From contig CM069442.1 in assembly GCA_035610835.1 (NCBI GenBank), forward strand, positions 57,019,950-57,083,949: DNA of 64,000 nucleotides. The letters run 5' to 3'. The DNA is from Ophiura sarsii. Taxonomy: Eukaryota; Echinodermata; Ophiuroidea; Amphilepidida; Ophiuridae. The position numbers and the translations under genes are program-made. Position 1 is the first letter of the stretch, and the number at the start of each line of letters is the position of its first letter. Positions 11,470 to 22,677 of this stretch are shown here, one piece after another. The notes below the pieces were generated by a model, which did not search any database, was not told the DNA's origin, and saw only the letters and a list, made by a program, of their open reading frames with translations.

Positions 11470-12930
11470 TAGGCGGTCACCCGGGGTTTGTCGGTTCTCG
11501 GGTTTGGGCGGTCACCCGGAGTTTGTCGGTTCTCGGGTTTGGTGGTTTGTAGAATGCATGCATAAAGCCCGATCGGACAAACTTTGTAAATTCGACCCTT
11601 AGAGGACCTTTGACCCCGGATGACCCAAGAAAGCAAAGCCGTTTTATTTTTTCCACGCTCGACTCGTATTCGGGCTTCCCGTCATTGAGTTTAAGCCCGA
11701 TCGGACAAACTTTGAAAATTCGACCCCTAGACGACCTTTGACCCCGGAAGACCCGACAAACGCTAACCCGTTTTATTTTTGCCACGCTCGCCTCGCATCG
11801 AGCATTGTGATCACCGAGTTTAAGCACGATCCGACCAACTTCAAAAAGTTGACCCCTAGATGACCTTTGACCTCGTATGCTCTAGCGAATGCGAACTTGC
11901 TCTTGCGGGGACCGGACAAAAAGATCACCGAGTTTCTCATCACCGAGTTTAAGCCCGATCGGACAAACTTTAAAAATTCGACCCCTAGATGACCTTTGAC
12001 CCCAGACGACCCAAGAAAAGCAAAGGCGTTTTATTTTTTCCACGCTCGACTCGCATTCGGGCTTCCCGTAGCCGAGTTTAAGCCCGATCGGACAAACTTT
12101 GACAATTCGACCCTTAGACGACCTTTGACCCCGGACGACCCAAGAAAAGCAAAGCCGTTTTATTTTTTCCACGCTCGACTCGTATTCGGGCTTCCCGTCA
12201 CCGAGTTTAAGCCCGATCGGACAAACTTTGAAAATTCGACCCTTAGACGACCTTTGACCCCGGACGACCCAAGAAAAGCAAAGCCGTTTTATTTTTTCCA
12301 CGCTCGACTCGTACTCGGGCTTCCCGTTACTAAGTTTAAGCCCGATCGGACAAACTTTGAAAATTCGACCCCTAGATGACCTTTGACCCCGGAAGACCCG
12401 ACAAACGCTAACCCGTTTTATTTTTGCCACGCTAACCCGTTTTATTTTTGCCACGCTCGCCTCGCATCGACCGAGTTTAAGCCCGATCGGACAAACTTTA
12501 AAAATTCGACCCCTAGATGACCTTTGACCCCGGACGACCCAAGAAAAGCAAAGGCGTTTTATGTTTTCCACGATCGACTCGCATTCAGGCTTCCCGTCCC
12601 CGAGTTTAAGCCCGATCGGACAAACTTTGAAAATTCGACCCTTAGACGACCTTTGACCCCGGACGACGCATCGAGCATTGTGATCACCGAGTTTGAGCAC
12701 GATCCGACCAACTTCAAAAAGTTGACCCCTAGATGACCTTTGACCTCGTACGCTCTAGCGAATGCAAACTTGCTCTTGCGGGGACCGAGCCGCACCCATC
12801 CACCGAGTTTGAACGCCGCCCGACCCCGGGAAGGCGACGAAAAAGCGCGCACAGACAGACAAACAGACAGACCGACAAACACAAAGACAAACAAACAGAC
12901 AGAGAGTAGCGTATTATTATATAGATTATA
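11470..12930. repeat. 129-bp tandem satellite with GACCTTTGACC boxes
   Basis: The box GACCTTTGACC recurs at 11605, 11733, 11862, 11991, 12120, 12249, 12378, 12519, 12648 and 12735. Spacing is 128-129 bp, apart from one 141-bp step (a local duplication of the ACCCGTTTTATTTTTGCCAC segment) and a truncated 87-bp last unit. Each unit also carries GTTTAAGCCCGATCGGACAA. Two variants, CCCGATCGG and CACGATCCG, alternate irregularly. Because 129 is divisible by three, long open frames (272 codons minus, 127 codons plus) run through the array as 43-residue repeats; they are not taken as genes. The right edge has a purine-rich CAGACAGACAAACAGACAGA tail (about 12848-12902) ending in TATTATATAGAT. That suggests the array is part of, or ends at, a mobile element. 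Confidence 0.85.
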
Positions 12931-13906
12931 TGACAATGGATCATTTGTTATCCCACAAAACAATGCTCTGTGACGGTGACAGTTTATGAAATATTAATGA
13001 TAATGATATTAGAATACGTGGAATGATATTGTGAGGCAGAAACCATGCACCATTAGGTCACAAATTGTGAGGTTGCACATTTATAATTCATAGCGTTATA
13101 ATTAGCCAACCTGTATGATCATATATGTCAACGTACTTTTCCCTGCTTTCTTCATCGTGCTCACTGAACCCTCACCGCCAATATCAATTATGTCATTTCA
13201 CTTTTCGGACCATACATTTTTTTGGATTTTCTCTCATTGTTCCTTTTCTGTGATCAGATGAAGTCAAGCTACATAACGTACCTCACAGATAGGTCTCTAT
13301 AGTTAGTTACCGGAAATTTAAATGTAAGCATGCGCATTGTATTATATGTACCCTCCAGCATGTTTTCGGACAACGACCAGGCGAGCAAGTGCCGTGCAAC
13401 ATTGAGCCGGCCACGTCATATAAGTGGACAGTATTATATTACGTTAGCTTAATAAGGAGTGGAGTATGTACCTATGGAGATATATATATATGTTATTGCC
13501 GAAAATATTGAATATCTGCGCTATTCAAGTACAAGTGTATACGCATGTAACGCATATTCTGAAATAAGGATTATGAGAATTTAAAAGAATATCAACTAAA
13601 TAAACTAAAACCCAACATGTTCTTCAAAAATCCTTTGAGCCTTTGCGATCAATTTTAATCCAGTTTTAAGGATTTATATATCGATATATCTTTTATTTCA
13701 CTCGACTCATACAAAGAAAAGGATTCGCCAATATCAGATTAGTTTTTGGTTTAGACCAATAAATATCTGAAAGACAATTTATCTATCGGTGGCATACACC
13801 AAAATATCCCTTGCTTATGTGTTACCTTCAATATTTACACACGTTCTACGTATCTGATAACACGAGATATACATCTTCTTTTTTCTTTTTCTTTTTTACT
13901 CTGCAG
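12931..13906. other. No gene recognised; contains an intron-like 3' end
   Basis: Mostly unremarkable. The last 35 bases (about 13872-13906) form a strong pyrimidine tract ending in CTGCAG, a good 3' splice site consensus for the exon candidate that follows. Confidence 0.5.
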
Positions 13907-13977
13907 GTAATTTATGGGAAAACGACGACTTCAACGAGGATTTATACGATCAACAACCCAACTTTTACGCAGATTAA
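13907..13977 (+). CDS. Possible terminal coding exon, unknown protein
   Basis: A textbook acceptor (T/C-rich tract then CTGCAG, AG at 13905-13906) precedes this short open stretch. In the frame starting at 13909 it reads 22 codons rich in acidic and aromatic residues (NLWENDDFNEDLY... ending FYAD) before TAA at 13975-13977. AATAAA signals at 14658 and 14662, followed by a GT-rich stretch near 14686, could end a 3' UTR of about 680 bases. Another frame stays open from an ATG at 13914 to 14105, with a possible donor (AG|GTGTTTGT) near 14057, so an internal exon is an alternative. No family is recognised and no upstream exon was found. This remains a candidate only. Confidence 0.25.
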
Positions 13978-14105
13978 CATCGCAGCAAGGATCTATCATC
14001 TCTGATTTCCAGACAGCTGATCACTTATACACCGTTCTAGAAACACAAACTAGCAGGTGTTTGTTTAATTTCATTAGTAACACAAACACGAACGAATGGA
14101 AATAA

Positions 14106-15080
14106 TATTTAAACATATCAATGTTGCCTACAGTATTCTCTATCAGAAGTGCAATTTTGAAATTAAAATGGGTGATACTGCAGTTACATACGTGACACGA
14201 TCTTTTTTAGATATATAGGTCTGCTTGTACGTAATTCGGTTCATTATATGATTATGTGCAACGTTTTTATGTATTTTCTTTATGATAGGATTATCACTAC
14301 TACCTTGTCATTTTTCGATTTTAACTCCTTTGCAAAAAAATGTATCAAACATCATAAAAACACATTTTTGTCACAAGTTTCTAATTTCGATCATTTTGGA
14401 TAATAATGCCAGCGAAGTTTTAAGCACACCGTGAACCATTCTTGATTAGCGCATGGTCATCATTTATCAATATGCATCATGATAAATTGGCAGCACATAT
14501 TATTATAGTCGGACCCATTTGTTTTAATTCGAATCGTTTGGAGAAATTAAAATATCCAATGACAATATTCGAGCAATTAAAGGCATATTGTATATTGTAT
14601 GAATTCCATTCGATTGACGATCGAATTTCTATTTTGAATTAAGTTTGTAATATAAAAAATAAATAAAAACGAAATATTTTCTTAGAGTGTGTCAAAAATA
14701 TTCCCCTAGATTTAATGGCAGAATGCGAGAGGGTGATTGTATGTTTTTAGGTCAAAGAACATGTACGAGAGCTGATTTTTTTTTTTTTAAAGTTTGTGAC
14801 CTAAGTTTTTAATTATACTGATAAGTGCGATGTTTTGACTGACAATGTGTGTTCTACTGGTTAATGATCACAGAGAAATTTTGAAGTTATCATATTCTCT
14901 AGTTTTACTGTTTCCGGTACTTATTCTAATCATGATATTCACTGGTTCTCTGAGAATATGAAAAGGAAGATAACGACGAGCCCGTACTCGCACATTCATC
15001 CGCAGCCGTATTCGGCCCTCATCCCATCATTTTTGTCCGGTACGTTACTTTCAAATCAGTAAGTGATGATTTAAAGGCAT
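14106..15080. other. No gene recognised; AATAAA cluster
   Basis: AT-rich. It contains overlapping AATAAA hexamers at 14658-14667 with a GTGTGT-like element shortly downstream, and a T-run near 14777. These only matter if the exon candidate at 13907 is real. Confidence 0.4.
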
Positions 15081-15335
15081 ATTATGTGATCTTTTCAGGG
15101 GGCGCCCTCTATCCTTGATTTTTTTAAGTAGATTTTCTTGCAGAGTGACAGAGCGATACGATTCCTAATTACTTCAAAGTCATGGTTTTTAGAGTGAAAA
15201 TAGAGTTAAAATAAACTGTCCGCTAACGGACAATCTATTTTCAATCCTTAAAAACATGATAGGGATCATGCAAGAAAATCTACTTTCTAAAATAAAATCT
15301 GGGTAGAGGGCGCCCCCTGGAAAAGATCACATAAT
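15081..15335. mobile_element. MITE, 255 bp, with about 32-bp inverted ends
   Basis: ATTATGTGATCTTTTCAGGG plus GGCGCCCTCTA at 15081-15111 pairs with the reverse complement at 15304-15335 (one extra base and one substitution). Inner arms also pair partially, around GTAGATTTTCTTGCA / TGCAAGAAAATCTAC, and a central GTCCGCTAACGGAC palindrome is present. The element could fold over most of its length. No coding capacity. The target duplication is not clear. Confidence 0.85.
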
Positions 15336-15666
15336 CAGTGCTCCAGAATCGTTGTGTCCAGGATATTAAGGTTAAATTGAATTCTATGTAAGACAAACAA
15401 ACAAATACATACGCAAGTTTACCATAAATTCTTCGTGATGGAGATCAGAAAAATATATAGGCTAGTGTGTTTATTTAAGTGATTTAGGAAACCTCGATTA
15501 TCCAATGCCTATACATTTAACATGTTGTATACTATCAAACGTTAAGACTTTTCCATCTTCGGCCACATCGTATAACTTCGAATTTAAACAACTTCGACTT
15601 TAAACACATTGTTTAACAAACGCAATTCTCGAAAATTTGTTTACCTTAAAAACGCGTGTAAACTTA

Positions 15667-15816
15667 GGGAGCAAATCAAAACTCGACCGCGCGGCAACCG
15701 GCGGTTCCTCCCGGTTGGACCGCATGTCATTGTTTAGAACAATAGAAACCGGCTGCAACCTTACGGAACTGCACGGAACCGGCGGTTGCCGGGCGGTCGA
15801 GTTTTGATGTGCTCCC
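15667..15816. mobile_element. GC-rich 150-bp hairpin MITE with TTA duplication
   Basis: The ends GGGAGCAAATCAAAACTCGA and, reverse-complemented, GGGAGCACATCAAAACTCGA continue into paired GCGGCAACCGGCGGTTCC-like arms. TTA flanks both sides (15664-15666 and 15817-15819). It is non-coding. The right TTA is also the left TTA of the next element, so the two abut exactly. Confidence 0.85.
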
Positions 15817-15819
15817 TTA

Positions 15820-17533
15820 TGGGGCCCTCACATGTATCCGTGTGAGCTGGGCGGCCCCTTACCGTCTTATAGAAAAACAACAGAGTCCAACACGGTGAAC
15901 AATCAGCAAAAAATGTCAACGGCCGCATTGATTTTTTTTTTTCACCGGGTTCATACTGTTCTATACCGGGTCCTTATCGGCCTGGAACCGGGCTCATACC
16001 ACCTCCTCACCAGGTCCTCACCGGCCGAAACGCTTGGGTACCGACCGAACCGCCTTGATAACGTCATCAAACTGCCCTGTATAAGCTGAGCGCTCAAGCT
16101 CGCCGCTTCGCTCACATTCCGGGAATCTCTGTAAAATACATTTGTACTCACATGTATCCGTGTGAGCTGGCCGGCCCATTAACGTGTGACAAATGGGTGC
16201 ACGGTGGCACACGGTGATGTCACACGGTGGGCCGTTTCCCGTCCGTTGAACACGTTGCCGGGGACATTGCCGGCCATCCGCGCCCGGCAGGAAGTTTGAC
16301 CATTCTCAAAACTCTTGCCGGGTGAGTAAAAGCGGCGGCAAACGGTGAGAGCCCGGTTTGAGGACGGTATACAGACGGCGCACCCGTTTCGCGCCCGTTC
16401 GCAGGGCGGTAATGGTAGGCGGCCACCTTACCGTCTAATAGAAAAACAACAGAGTCCAAACAATCAGTAAAAAATGTCAACGGGCGCATTAATCTTTTGT
16501 TGTGGCCACCGGGTCCATAACGTTATATACAGGGTCTATACCGGGTCCTCACCGGTCGGGTACCGGGCTCACCGTCCTCATACATTTCTAGCTTACCGTT
16601 CTTACCGGGTGCATAACACCTCCTCACCGGGTCCTCGGTCCATACCGTTCTACACCGGGTCTGTCCCGGGTTCTCACCGGCCTTGTCCCGGGATCACTGG
16701 CCTCATACAGTTCTAGCTTACCGTTCTCACCGTGTCCTCACCGTGTGCATATCACCTCCATAACCGGTCGGAACGCCTGGGTACCGGCCGAAACGTCTTG
16801 ATTACATCATCAAACCGCCCTTTTCAAGCTGAGCGCTCAAGCTCGCCGCTTCATTGTCATTTGCATTCCGTCGTACGACCAACATCTATAATACTCTTTA
16901 AATGTAAAAGAGCTAAACCTCACTATTTCGAGAGCTTTAGGAGGGACGGCTCTTCTAAGAAGTGAAGTTCACTCTTTTCAGAGTGATTTGTCAATCTTTT
17001 AAGAGTGATTTCCAATCTTTTCAGAGCGATTTTAACTCTTTTTAGAGTGAAAATCGCTCTTTTAAGAGTGAACTTCACTCCAAAACAAAGAGCTGTCCCT
17101 CCTAGAGCTCTCGAAAGAGTGAGTTTTAGCTCTTTTACATTTAGAGAGTTGCAACATGCCTGCTGAGAGTCCGTTCCGCGAACGGTTACCAGGCTGCATG
17201 CGGCCATTCGCAGTCCGTCGCTAAGATGGTCGACGTCCACCACCGTCCATCACCGCCATGCGAATGGGCGCGAAACGGGTGCGAAACGGGTGCGAAACGG
17301 GTGCGAACGGGTGCGCCGTCCTTATACCGTCTTCATACCGGGCTCTCATTGTTCGCCGCCGCTTTTACTCACCTGCCAGGAGTTTTGAGCATGTTCAAAA
17401 CTCCGGTGGCCGGCAAAGTCCCCTGAACGTGTTCAACGGACGGGAAACGGCCCACCGTGTGTGCCGCCGTCCGCACCCATTTTTCACACGGTAAGGGGCC
17501 GCTCAGCTCACACGGATACATGTGAGGGCCCCA
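15820..17533. mobile_element. Complex GC-rich fold-back element, 1.7 kb, TTA-flanked
   Basis: TGGGGCCCTCACATGTATCC plus GTGTGAGCTGRGCGGCCCCTTACCGT (left, 15820-15865) is mirrored at about 17488-17533. TTA lies at 15817-15819 and 17534-17536. Internally, 16200-16430 and 17225-17480 form a second inverted pair, sharing CCGTTTCCCGTCCGTTGAAC-type sequence and gcgaaacgggtgcg. A third element is a direct duplication: about 15870-16120 and about 16436-16855 share acagagtcca, AAAAAATGTCAACG, ACCGGGT runs and AAGCTGAGCGCTCAAGCTCG. The base composition is far more GC-rich than the surroundings, with many ACCGGGT/ACCGT words. No protein is recognised in it. A 259-bp MITE is nested inside. Confidence 0.85.
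16892..17150. mobile_element. Nested MITE with about 65-bp inverted ends
   Basis: ACTCTTTAAATGTAAAAGAG (from about 16893) continues through GCTAAACCTCACT and GAGGGACRGCTCTT. It is mirrored by 17089-17150, with a few substitutions. The centre consists of repeated AGAGTGA/TCACTCT words that pair again. The element interrupts the spacer of the surrounding fold-back element and is AT-richer than it. No clear target duplication was found. Confidence 0.8.
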
Positions 17534-18710
17534 TTACTGAAAATTGTCCAATTTTAAACATGGGTATGGGGGTAGTTTAACGCGCGTTTAACTCAGCTCA
17601 CACACCAACAGTATGCCGTGTCTGATTACTCAACCGTGTCCGGGTGCAAGCTGAAGTGCAGATCGTGTAGTCTCAAACATACACACCCATTTGATGAATT
17701 CGGTCGATATCCATTGTACCCCATTTTCGGTTAGTCACGGATTTAAGCTCAGCCCGCGTTAAGTACAAGAATACGGCCCTTTATTTTCAGAAGCATCTTT
17801 CGGGTGTGCATAATATTAAGCACCCTCGGTCAGAGCAATATTACCTCACTAGAGATAACTGTCTCATTTGAATTAGTGTCGGATTAATTTTCGTATAACA
17901 GGAATGTTACTTCGCAATTTGATAGGATTAGAAACACGAGGAGCTACTTGGAATCAGTGCATTCTTAACAAATAAAGTAAATCGTTATCAAATTTCATGC
18001 TGGTTCTTGAACCTGTTGAATGAGGGTGCTTGTGTTCACGATCTTTAGATGTGCGCTTTAGATGCAGATCGGATATAACATCATTATTTTCTATTTTATT
18101 AAAAACGTCACTCATAGAATTGCAATTATTACATAAGTGTGGTTGGCATAACTGTCAAAGTATTATGATAGTAGCACACATCCACAGAACTTGTAGTATT
18201 ATAGTACATTCACTAATGATCACTGTTACTGTCAAATCAATCTCAATATTTTATTTTATTGTAACACATTTTATGTATCTGATAAAAATCACAAAACCTC
18301 TTTCTTCGTAAGAACGTACATAGGTATATACACACCAATTAACTTTTAGAAGAATGTTTCATTTCTGATGCGTAAAATACTTTGCAAACATGAACCCATT
18401 GTCAATTAGTAATAATGTCAACTAATTTGCAAACGTTTGAGAATTGATAACTGATACAATGGATACCTAAATATAAATCACAGGATGTACATGTATAGAA
18501 CTTTTACGTGTAATACCGTCTAGTCTGTAAATATCATATCACACTTCACATACCCGCATACACACAATTACTATTAAAATAAACACAGATTTTGCGTTTG
18601 TAAACTGGTTCAGCCGTCTTTGTGTCTTTATTGTGTCTCTTTCTACTGGATGTCGCCACATTTCAGAACATACTGCAGCATAAGCTGAAATATATACATT
18701 GTTAGCAGGA
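17534..18710. other. No gene recognised
   Basis: AT-rich sequence with no supported coding frame. The 93-codon frame at 18030 has no family resemblance. Confidence 0.5.
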
Positions 18711-18735
18711 AGGGGCGAATCCAGGATTTCTCAAT

Positions 18736-18769
<34 letters not shown>

Positions 18770-19062
18770 AATTCCCCCGACTCAGATTCTTCTCAATTCC
18801 CCCGACGTACCAACCAAAAAAATAGTAAAAGGTAGCCCCAATTTTTTTTGCTGTCACCTCGTGAATTTCATGTAAGTGGGGGAGGTGGGGGGTGGGTGGT
18901 AGGTCACAATTAATGGCCCCCTTGGCGATTTTTAAAACGTTTTTACACATTTTTACATGTTTTTTACACGTTTTACCACATTTTTAACGTTATTGTCCTG
19001 TCAAAAAGGCGCCCTGTCAAAAAGAGGGGTGTGCGCGCCACCCATGAATCCACCCATGGTTA
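18711..19062. repeat. Dispersed repeat beginning GGGGCGAATCCAGGATTTCT with long G-run
   Basis: GGGGCGAATCCAGGATTTCT is followed by a run of about 28 Gs, GCGCCAATTCCCCCGACTC, a repeat of TTCTCAATTCCCCCGAC, then several TTTTTACACGTTTT words. It ends near GCGCCACCCATGAATCCACC. The layout, a cagg/gaatcc start with a poly-G internal run, is what one sees for dispersed non-autonomous repeats in marine invertebrates. No inverted ends were confirmed. The run length is probably unstable and may be mis-assembled. Confidence 0.55.
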
Positions 19063-19282
19063 GACAACTAATGATGAAATCTCTTTTTTTTTGAAAATTA
19101 TCCGTAATTCATTACGCTTGGATGGCATTGTTATGTCATCAAAACCATGCACAAAACCATGCTATTTCAGTCTTGTTGAAGGCTTCTATGCCATTACTGC
19201 AATAGTGATCTTAAAAGATCTGGGTAAGGTGTAAGGGATTTTATATATTCAAAGAAAATTCGGGAAAAGTGTACTTTAGGTC

Positions 19283-19492
19283 CCAGATCGGTCAATACTG
19301 GAACATAATATTTGCAAGTATCGTTCGATACTGGTACGATTTTATTGTTCCAGTATCGGTCGATACTGCAATACCAAATTGTGTTCAAGTATCGAGTGAT
19401 ACTGGAAGGTTTTTTATGTTCCAATATAGTTCGAAACTGGTACACATGCTACTGGAACACTGACTTTGTACCAGTATCGATAGCAGTAGGCC
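19283..19492. repeat. Degenerate tandem repeat, period about 35 bp, each unit a palindrome
   Basis: Units centre on AGTATCGNNCGATACT-type palindromes at about 19316, 19351, 19387 and 19421, with weaker units at about 19283 and 19473. Adjacent words are GTTCCAGTAT and CTGGTAC. The arm sequence is conserved while the spacers drift, so the palindrome is the constant part. All open frames here are by-products. Confidence 0.7.
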
Positions 19493-22400
19493 TACAGTCT
19501 AGAATCTTGGCCCTAAGGCATCAATGAAGAAATATAGCGATATCCTATTACATTATTTCTACGATGCGCACGAAAAGCTACGAAATGAGGAGTCTATATT
19601 AATCCGGAACTTCGTTAAAAGTGGATTTCTTCCGTTAACTGCTATTCATACAATGTGAAAAAAAAGATATTTGGTGAAATATTTAACGTGTTTTTAAGGA
19701 GTAGGATACATCATTCTTAGTATTCGCAAGCCTGTATTTTGAATTTAGGTTCCGAACTGCTCCAGCTTCGTTCCAATCCATTTGATGTATGTTTATTTTA
19801 AAGATGAAATTTCAAAAGAAATTAAAAGAAAACTTTTTTTCTTATGTGGCATTACCGCATCAAATATTCAGATCTAAAGGGATTTTCATCATCTTTAGCT
19901 ACCTTTTACTATAGTATATACTATACTATAGTTAGTGGTATAACATTCCGCCGCTAGGTCAAGCAACACCAGAAAAACAACCATATGTCTACTCACCGCA
20001 TCCAATATATCACTGTGAACTTTGAGATAAGCCGTGTCAATGCTTCTATTTTAACAATAAGTACATTTCAAACTAACGACTCATCATATCGATGAAGCGA
20101 GATGTCACCGTCAACGGAAGCAAACACTGCGTATAGGTCATGTACATTTTTATGAAAGCAATATGTTACATATCCATCGTATTCAACAGCTCACTAAGAT
20201 CATCGATATTTGATATTGCGTACTGTCATAATTTTGCCAAACAGCAAAAAAGAGATAGGGCCTATATAGGTAATATTATGAACGAGAAGAAATGCATGCA
20301 TAACCGGTGTTTAGTTTCTTACTTTCGAATTTTTGACGTCTCATTCAATTGAAGTTTATTTCGGATAAGTTCATATCACTATCAGTATTCCTTGTGCATC
20401 AAATGGATGAATGAAGAAAACAGCGTAATTGAAATCATTACGAATGTCTTATATCAAACATTGTGTGCGTCAGCAGTCAGCGCATGAATTATCATCAAGT
20501 GAAACTCGTACCAAATTTGATTGGTAGTGCATTGATAGATTCCCGGGTAGGATTTTTCTTCAACAAATACCTGCAACCACTAAAGATACGCAAACCTTGA
20601 CTAAATTCAAGCATATGATTATGTCCTATGATGTGATATTTCATCACAAATATCATGTCCCATGGACACTGCAAGTGAAATCAGTGTTCGAATGGGGTAA
20701 GATTTGAACACGAAATTATGGCATCAAAAAACGATGATCAGTAAAAACACCACTATATTATCCCTGCTATTTGGCACACGAAGTATGGGCCTTGCTACAG
20801 TATAATTGCTACCGAACCATTTACTTCAAGGAAAGTAGAACCTGCATATGGCTTCGGTTTGGGGTAGATCAGGGCCTTCCCTTCTCTCAAGTATGGAGGG
20901 CACAAAGAGAGAGAGAGCGTGCTTTCACTTGGGTGATCATTTGTAAACTTACAGATCAATGGAAGCAGGCCCTCTCCTTTTGTGCCCGCCACATTTTCAA
21001 GATGCTTGTTATGTTTTCCATGCACGAAAAGTGGGATGAAGGCAGTACGCTGTAGAACGTTGGTCTTTAATTGGGCAACTAAAGTAAAAAAATTGGAAAG
21101 ACATGATAGCCACGCATCAATAACAGCCTAATCACGAAAATGAATTGAATACGTTTCCTGAAAAATTCAACAGCCCCTCTACTATGTACATCACATGAAG
21201 AAAAACGTGAATCTACTTTCAACGGATTGTTTAACCTATAACTTCTTCAACCAAAAAGTTGTAGCTACGGGAAATACTGTTGCGCAAAAACGTACTTACG
21301 GCGGTTTTTAGTTGATAGTTGTAAAGGTATGAACCACAGATTACTGTCAGCTTCTAATAAATGCGCACCATGCGCCGAAAATTGCGTTGTGCTTCGTGTT
21401 GCAGGTTGAGAAATTGGTCATTATACATATTCCATGTAACGTTAAAGGAATCACAATGGACCAATAACGACAATATCGGCATGGTTTAGATGCTATTGGT
21501 TTCGCTGCGATATAATGGACTTCAAAGCGTTAAAGCAATACATCCCCAAATATCAAGCGTCCATGCATGAAATACCCAAGGAAATAGCGCGCAGTTCAAA
21601 CGTAAACGTGCCATCTTAACAAGTGACACATACTAATCATCATTTCTAATCCTTCTATAATAGATGAGTTAAATCTATTTGGACAATGCATATGGCACGC
21701 ATAAACTTGGTCATTATTCTGGATATGAAATAACCTACGATCTGATTCAAGACATAAGGTTGCATAGAACCATGTGTCAATGATCCGATTACGATTTCAA
21801 ATCATTGCCTACCCCTCAATCGGAAGATATTATCTATTCTGAATTGGTTAACCAACCAAAGTCTGTGAATCTCTTATAGTAATTACATTAATATAAAGAG
21901 AGGAAAAATCTTCCCTCGATTGTTTGATGTACATGCTATCATAATCGATTACATACTTAGTAGTGGGAGGAATTTACGTGGGTTATTGATGACTTGATAG
22001 AAGGTCTTGTAAGTTTTAAGGATGACGGTTATTAAAAACGTTATTTTAAAGTGGTGGGTGATCTTTGACTTTTAGTTTGTATTGAAAACAACAAATCAAG
22101 TGTGCTTGAGTTGGCTCTTGAATTACAGTTAAAGGTAAAACACTGTTAGAATTTCTGTTTCAAGTTCACATTTTTGGTTATAATAATGAATTATCAACGA
22201 AACCTTGTTTGACATCAACATCAAAATGACATTTTGAATAAAGTTATTTTATTTTCTGCTGATCCATAAAATACTATCTATACAATAATCAAATTCCATG
22301 TCGTGTATCTACCGTTCAGGTCTTTTCCTTTATCTCAATTGAAATAAACATATTACGCACGAAGACAAGGTTAAAACTGTTTACGTAAGTATGAGAACAT

Positions 22401-22628
22401 CTGTAAATTAACATACGGGCGCGAAAGGAAAGACTTGAACCCTGACTGTCATATAATGTCTCATACTTGTGTTAATCTGTGATGTTGGTAACAATAAATT
22501 ATTTTACAATGTCCTATTGGTGTCATGCAAATGTCTCAGTCTTGTTGAAGTTAAGTGTTGGCGTTTCAATCTGTACCGATTTTATAACACTCATCGTGGA
22601 CCACTTTGATACTGTGATACATACTTAA
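19493..22628. other. No gene recognised
   Basis: About 3 kb of AT-rich DNA. A GA-repeat (gagagagagag, about 20907-20918) lies between two imperfectly inverted GGGCCYTCYC / TTGTGCCC blocks (20870-20995). ACTATAGTATATACTATACT (about 19910) is a short palindrome. No coding frame is supported. Confidence 0.5.
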
Positions 22629-22677
22629 CACACTCCATCGATATGACCTATAACAGGTTATATCGATGGAGGGTGTG
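22629..22677. other. Hairpin with about 20-nt arms
   Basis: CACACTCCATCGATATGACC (22629-22648) pairs with about 22655-22677 (GGTTATATCGATGGAGGGTG) with a bulge and one mismatch. Possibly a remnant of a palindromic element. No transcript evidence. Confidence 0.5.

Noticed and set aside
11882..12700. 272-codon minus-strand open frame and 127-codon plus-strand frame
   Set aside because: They exist because the satellite period (129 bp) is divisible by three, giving a 43-residue repeat on both strands. There is no domain, signal or independent evidence of coding.
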